In this document: piece after piece, positions 6,364 through 9,694 of the stretch | How the letters are laid out: every line of letters starts with the position of its first letter | Numbering within the stretch: position 1 is the stretch's first letter | Assembly (NCBI GenBank): GCA_021813195.1 | Contig: JAKALI010000112.1 | Coordinates: forward strand, 1 to 9,694 | Reading direction: 5' to 3' | Origin: Pseudomonadota bacterium | Lineage (GTDB): Bacteria; Pseudomonadota; Alphaproteobacteria; Rhizobiales; Hyphomicrobiaceae | Length of the DNA stretch: 9,694 bases | Made by a program: the position numbers and the translations under genes | The notes under the pieces: generated by a model | Databases searched by the model: none | Told to the model about the DNA's origin: nothing | Seen by the model: only the letters and a program-made list of their open reading frames with translations

Positions 6364-8193
6364 ATGCAGAACACGGACGCAACGCGCGCGGGCGAGCATT
6401 TGGCCCAACAACTCGGGCCGATGCCCGAATGGGATCTATCGGACCTCTATTCCGCGCCGGACGCGCCCGAAATCGCTGCCGATCTTGCGCGTGCGGAGCG
6501 TGATGCTCAAACTCTAAAAGAGCGCTGCAAAGGGCGCCTCACAGAGATCGCGCGCGATGGTGATGCATTGGCCGAAGTCGTCATGGCCTACGAGGCGCTG
6601 TCTGATCTCATGGGCAAGCTTGGATCCTACGCGGGCCTCTATTACTACGCCGACCAATCCGATCCCAAACGCGCAAAGTTCTTCGGCGACATTTCCGAGG
6701 CCCTGACCCGCATCGGTACCGAACTCATCTTTCTCGAACTGGAATTGAACGAGATCGCCAACGACGTGCTCGCGGTGGCCGTGAGCTCGCCAAAGCTCGC
6801 GCGCTACAAGCCGTGGCTCATGGATCTGCGGCGCGAGAAGCCCTATCAGCTGGAGGAGAAGCTCGAGCGGCTTTTTACGGAGAAGGCGCAGACCTCGCGT
6901 GCTGCGTTTTCACGCCTCTTCAACGAGACGATGACCGCGTTACGATTTCCCGTAGCGGGTGAGGCTGAGCCGCTGACCCTGGAGCCCACGCTCAATCTCC
7001 TTTCCCATCCTGAAGAGCCCAGGCGGAAGGCAGCCGCGGAAGCCCTCTCCAAAGTTTTCAGTGAAAACCTGCGCCTGTTCACGCTCATCACCAACACGCT
7101 CGCAAAAGACAAGGAAATCTCCGACCGTTGGCGCGGCTTCAAGGATGTCGCCGACAGCCGTCATCTCGCCAACCGTGTCGAAGCCCCCGTCGTCGATGCG
7201 CTCGTTGCGGCCGTACATGACGCCTACCCGCGCCTGTCGCATCGCTATTACGCCATGAAGGCGCGTTGGCTGGGGATGGACCGCATGTCCCACTGGGATC
7301 GCAACGCGCCTTTACCCGACAAGCCGGAGCGAATTTTCACTTGGGCGGAAGCGCAGGAGGCCGTGCTCTCGGCCTATGGACACTTCGCGCCTGAAATGTC
7401 GGCGCTGGCCCGCGAATTCTTCGACAAGCGCTGGATCGATGCGCCGGTGCGCCCCGGAAAGGCCCAGGGCGCTTTCTCAGCCTCAACGGTTCCGAGCGTT
7501 CACCCCTACGTCCTGCTCAATTACCAAGGCAAGCCGCGGGACGTCATGACGCTTGCCCACGAGCTGGGACACGGCGTCCATCAGATGCTCGCTCGCGAGC
7601 AGGGCGCGCTCATGGCGCCCACACCTCTGACCCTAGCTGAAACGGCCTCCGTGTTCGGCGAAATGCTGACCTTCCGAGCGCTGCTTGCTGGTACCACGGA
7701 CAAGCGCGAAAAGAAGGCGATGATCGCTGGCAAAGTCGAAGACATGCTCAACACGGTGGTGCGCCAGATCGCGTTCTATACTTTCGAGCGCAAAGTTCAC
7801 GAGGCGCGCCACCACGGTGAGCTCACCGCCGAACAGATTGGTGCGTTTTGGATGGACGTCCAACGTGAAAGCCTCGGACCGGCGATCGAATTGAAACCCG
7901 GCTACGAAGTTTTCTGGACCTACATCCCCCACTTCATCAATTCGCCGTTCTACGTTTACGCGTACGCCTTCGGCGATTGTCTCGTGAATTCGCTCTATGG
8001 CCTCTATCAGGAGGCGCATCCTGGCTTCGTTACGAAATACTTCGACATGCTGCGGGCCGGTGGCTCCAAGCACCATTCCGAATTACTCGCGCCCTTCGGC
8101 CTCGATGCCCGTGACCCTGAATTCTGGAGCAAAGGGTTGGCCGTTATCGCCCGCATGATCGACGAGTTGGAGACGATGGAGGCGCTAGCGTGA
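6364..8193 (+). CDS. pepF: M3-family oligoendopeptidase F
   Basis: A 609-residue cytoplasmic zinc metallopeptidase that cuts short peptides, normal in length for PepF. The zinc motif HELGH is at residues 399-403 (LAHELGHGVHQML), with His399 and His403 as ligands and Glu400 as catalytic base. The downstream TLAETASVFGEML supplies the third ligand, probably Glu426. The C-terminal YIPHFINSPFYVYAYAFG, near residue 520, is the aromatic substrate-binding segment typical of PepF. The N-terminal 200 residues are helical, as in the family's lid domain, beginning with EWDLSDLYSAPDAPE, a common PepF opening. There is no signal peptide. ATG at 6364 follows AAGGGA (6347-6352) with a long 11-base spacing. 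The gene stands alone on its strand: it faces away from the pseudogene and converges on pstB. Its role is probably general peptide recycling; other roles (signal peptide breakdown, sporulation in Bacillus) cannot be assumed here. Confidence 0.96.
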   Translation: MQNTDATRAGEHLAQQLGPMPEWDLSDLYSAPDAPEIAADLARAERDAQTLKERCKGRLTEIARDGDALAEVVMAYEALSDLMGKLGSYAGLYYYADQSDPKRAKFFGDISEALTRIGTELIFLELELNEIANDVLAVAVSSPKLARYKPWLMDLRREKPYQLEEKLERLFTEKAQTSRAAFSRLFNETMTALRFPVAGEAEPLTLEPTLNLLSHPEEPRRKAAAEALSKVFSENLRLFTLITNTLAKDKEISDRWRGFKDVADSRHLANRVEAPVVDALVAAVHDAYPRLSHRYYAMKARWLGMDRMSHWDRNAPLPDKPERIFTWAEAQEAVLSAYGHFAPEMSALAREFFDKRWIDAPVRPGKAQGAFSASTVPSVHPYVLLNYQGKPRDVMTLAHELGHGVHQMLAREQGALMAPTPLTLAETASVFGEMLTFRALLAGTTDKREKKAMIAGKVEDMLNTVVRQIAFYTFERKVHEARHHGELTAEQIGAFWMDVQRESLGPAIELKPGYEVFWTYIPHFINSPFYVYAYAFGDCLVNSLYGLYQEAHPGFVTKYFDMLRAGGSKHHSELLAPFGLDARDPEFWSKGLAVIARMIDELETMEALA

Positions 8194-8202
8194 AATGCAC
8201 AT

Positions 8203-8234
8203 CACCTGTGACGCATGTCTTTGCGTCACGGGTG
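8203..8234. terminator. Long hairpin between convergent pepF and pstB
   Basis: A 13-bp stem (8203-8215 with 8222-8234) holds one T-G wobble and a six-base TGTCTT loop. It starts nine bases after the pepF stop and lies 45 bases past the pstB stop on the other strand, so it could serve both genes. Neither side is followed by a real U-run, so termination here may need Rho, or the hairpin may mainly protect 3' ends. Confidence 0.55.
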
Positions 8235-8278
8235 CTCGCAGCGCGCTCGATCGCGCACGCCGGAGATGGCCTCAAAAA

Positions 8279-9112
8279 TCAGCCGAAGCGGCCAGTAATA
8301 TAATCCTGCGTGCGCTGGTCCTTCGGGCTCGTGAAGATCGTGGTCGTGTCCCCCTCCTCGACCAGCACGCCGAGATGGAAGAAAGCGGTGCGCTGCGAGA
8401 CGCGCGCGGCCTGCTGCATGGAGTGCGTGACGATGATGATGGTGTAGTTCTGCTTAAGCTCATCCATCAATTCTTCGACCTTGGCGGTGGCGATCGGGTC
8501 GAGGGCTGAACAGGGTTCGTCCATCAAGATGACTTCGGGCTTCGTTGCGATTGCGCGCGCAATGCACAGGCGCTGCTGCTGACCACCCGAGAGACCCGTG
8601 CCAGGTTCGTGCAGTCGGTCCTTCACTTCATTCCATAGCGCGGCCTTCTTCAGCGAGGATTCGACAAGATCCTGCAGGTCGCTCTTGTTCTTGGTGATGC
8701 CGTGGATGCGCGGGCCATACGCGATGTTGTCGAAGATCGACTTCGGAAATGGATTTGGCTTCTGGAACACCATACCCACCCGTGCGCGTAACTCCACAAC
8801 ATCGAGGTCAGGATCGTAGATGTCCTTGCCGTCGAGTTCCATCTTTCCCGTCACGCGGCAGATGGGGATGGTATCGTTCATGCGGTTCAAGCACCGCAGA
8901 AACGTGGACTTTCCGCAGCCGGACGGACCGATGAGCGCGGTCACGGCATTCTTCGGTATATCAATGCTGACATTAAACAGCGCCTGCTTTGCTCCGTAGA
9001 ACACGCACACATCGCGCGCAACGAAGGTGTAGCCCTTGTGCTGCACCGGCGGAGCGAGATCTGCACCAACAACGGCGATCGACTGATCCATCTTCATGTT
9101 CCCGCTCACCAT
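8279..9112 (-). CDS. pstB: Phosphate ABC transporter ATP-binding protein PstB
   Basis: PstB is the ATPase of the PstSCAB high-affinity phosphate importer, working on the cytoplasmic face of the inner membrane. All ABC motifs are intact in this protein of about 277 residues: Walker [10 protein letters not shown] (62-70), Q-loop Gln117 in [10 protein letters not shown], signature LSGGQ (174-178), Walker B VILMDE (194-199), D-loop SALD and switch His230. The [11 protein letters not shown] and GPRIHGI stretches are specific to PstB among ABC ATPases, and the protein ends in the usual DYITGRFG. The start is taken at 9112, where ATGGTGA overlaps the pstA stop by seven bases, suggesting translational coupling. 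ATG at 9097 or 9091 is also possible, and no strong ribosome-binding site decides. The first 27 residues are a variable extension. No phoU follows before the stop-proximal hairpin and convergent pepF. Confidence 0.97.
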   Translation of the reverse strand: MVSGNMKMDQSIAVVGADLAPPVQHKGYTFVARDVCVFYGAKQALFNVSIDIPKNAVTALIGPSGCGKSTFLRCLNRMNDTIPICRVTGKMELDGKDIYDPDLDVVELRARVGMVFQKPNPFPKSIFDNIAYGPRIHGITKNKSDLQDLVESSLKKAALWNEVKDRLHEPGTGLSGGQQQRLCIARAIATKPEVILMDEPCSALDPIATAKVEELMDELKQNYTIIIVTHSMQQAARVSQRTAFFHLGVLVEEGDTTTIFTSPKDQRTQDYITGRFG

Positions 9113-9694
9113 TTCCGTTCGAACTTACGACGCAGATAGACCGCCGTAATATTCATGATAACAAGGAAGCCGAGCAGCACAAGAATGGCTGCCGACGTCC
9201 GGCTCACAAAACCTCGCTCCGGGCTATCTGCCCAGGAGAAGATCTGGGTCGGCAGCGCCATTGCCGGCTGCAGCAGTCCCATGTTTTCCGTGCTCGGAAT
9301 GAACGCGTTCATGCCGATCAGAAGCAGAGGCGCTGTTTCACCGAGCGCCTGCGCCAAACCGATGATCGTCCCGGTCAGGATGCCGGGCATCGCCAGCGGT
9401 ACGACGTGGTGCGTCATGACCTGATGCTTTGAAGCGCCAACGCCCAGCGCCGCCTCACGGATCGACGGCGGCACAGACTTCAGCGCCGCGCGCGTGGCAA
9501 CAATGATGGTGGGGAGGGTCATGAGCGCCAACACCATGCCGCCGACCAGCGGAGCAGATCTTGGGAGGCCCATGTAGCCAATGAAGACCGCCAGACCCAA
9601 CAACCCGAATACGACGGAGGGCACCGCCGCCAAGTTGTTGATGTTCACCTCGATCAAATCCGTCCAGCGGTTCTTGGGCGCAAACTCCTCCAAA
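9106..9694 (-). CDS. pstA: Phosphate ABC transporter permease PstA, C-terminal part (5' end outside window)
   Basis: The frame runs in from the right edge to the TGA at 9106-9108, giving about 195 residues. It is a MetI-type inner-membrane permease that with PstC forms the phosphate channel of PstSCAB. Visible are hydrophobic spans around fragment residues 20-40 ([19 protein letters not shown]), 48-66 and 103-125, and a last span near the C-terminus ([20 protein letters not shown]). The cytoplasmic coupling loop that docks on PstB is seen as [13 protein letters not shown] (EAA at 80-82). The stretch [12 protein letters not shown] and the later [15 protein letters not shown] are characteristic of PstA and separate it from PstC. 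The ATG-TGA overlap with pstB marks an operon. Any Pho box, pstS and pstC would lie outside the window. Confidence 0.96.
   Translation of the reverse strand, partial: LEEFAPKNRWTDLIEVNINNLAAVPSVVFGLLGLAVFIGYMGLPRSAPLVGGMVLALMTLPTIIVATRAALKSVPPSIREAALGVGASKHQVMTHHVVPLAMPGILTGTIIGLAQALGETAPLLLIGMNAFIPSTENMGLLQPAMALPTQIFSWADSPERGFVSRTSAAILVLLGFLVIMNITAVYLRRKFERKW

Overview
The window looks like ordinary chromosome from an alphaproteobacterium, most likely of the order Hyphomicrobiales (Rhizobiales). This rests on the GC-rich codon use, a cysE gene followed by a DUF3126 gene, the GEAAH form of the second FAD motif in a UbiH-type hydroxylase, a pst operon and an M3 oligoendopeptidase F. The genus cannot be fixed from the sequence alone.

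Left part (1-1661, plus strand): the C-terminal half of a UbiH/UbiF-like FAD hydroxylase, then an LpxL/HtrB-family acyltransferase whose start is probably a TTG codon. Facing them is a block of minus-strand genes read from right to left (5214 down to 1711). It begins with an orphan NtrC-class response regulator (REC, sigma-54 AAA+, Fis-type HTH) that ends at a GC-rich hairpin terminator. Then come serine O-acetyltransferase cysE, a small DUF3126 protein and a gamma-class carbonic anhydrase-like protein, closely spaced and probably one transcript.

Middle part (5215-6363): no intact gene. By joining reading frames on the minus strand I can rebuild most of a membrane-anchored protein of the bacterial 'glycine-rich domain-containing' (GRDP-like) type. 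It is broken by a frameshift at a T6 run, a UGA where a Trp is expected, a second frameshift at an A7 run and a UAG, and it ends in a Gly/Asp-rich tail. I annotate it as a pseudogene; it is the most unusual item in the window.

Right part: pepF (oligoendopeptidase F, plus strand) converges on pstB and the C-terminal part of pstA (minus strand), with a long hairpin between the two stop codons. The Pst genes form the ATPase and one permease of the high-affinity phosphate importer. No phoU follows pstB here.

I see no RNA genes, insertion sequences, CRISPR arrays, phage genes or clear sign of horizontal transfer, and no convincing new multi-gene system. The points most worth checking are the decayed gene with its slippery run, the cysE-DUF3126-carbonic anhydrase operon, and the partnerless sigma-54 regulator.
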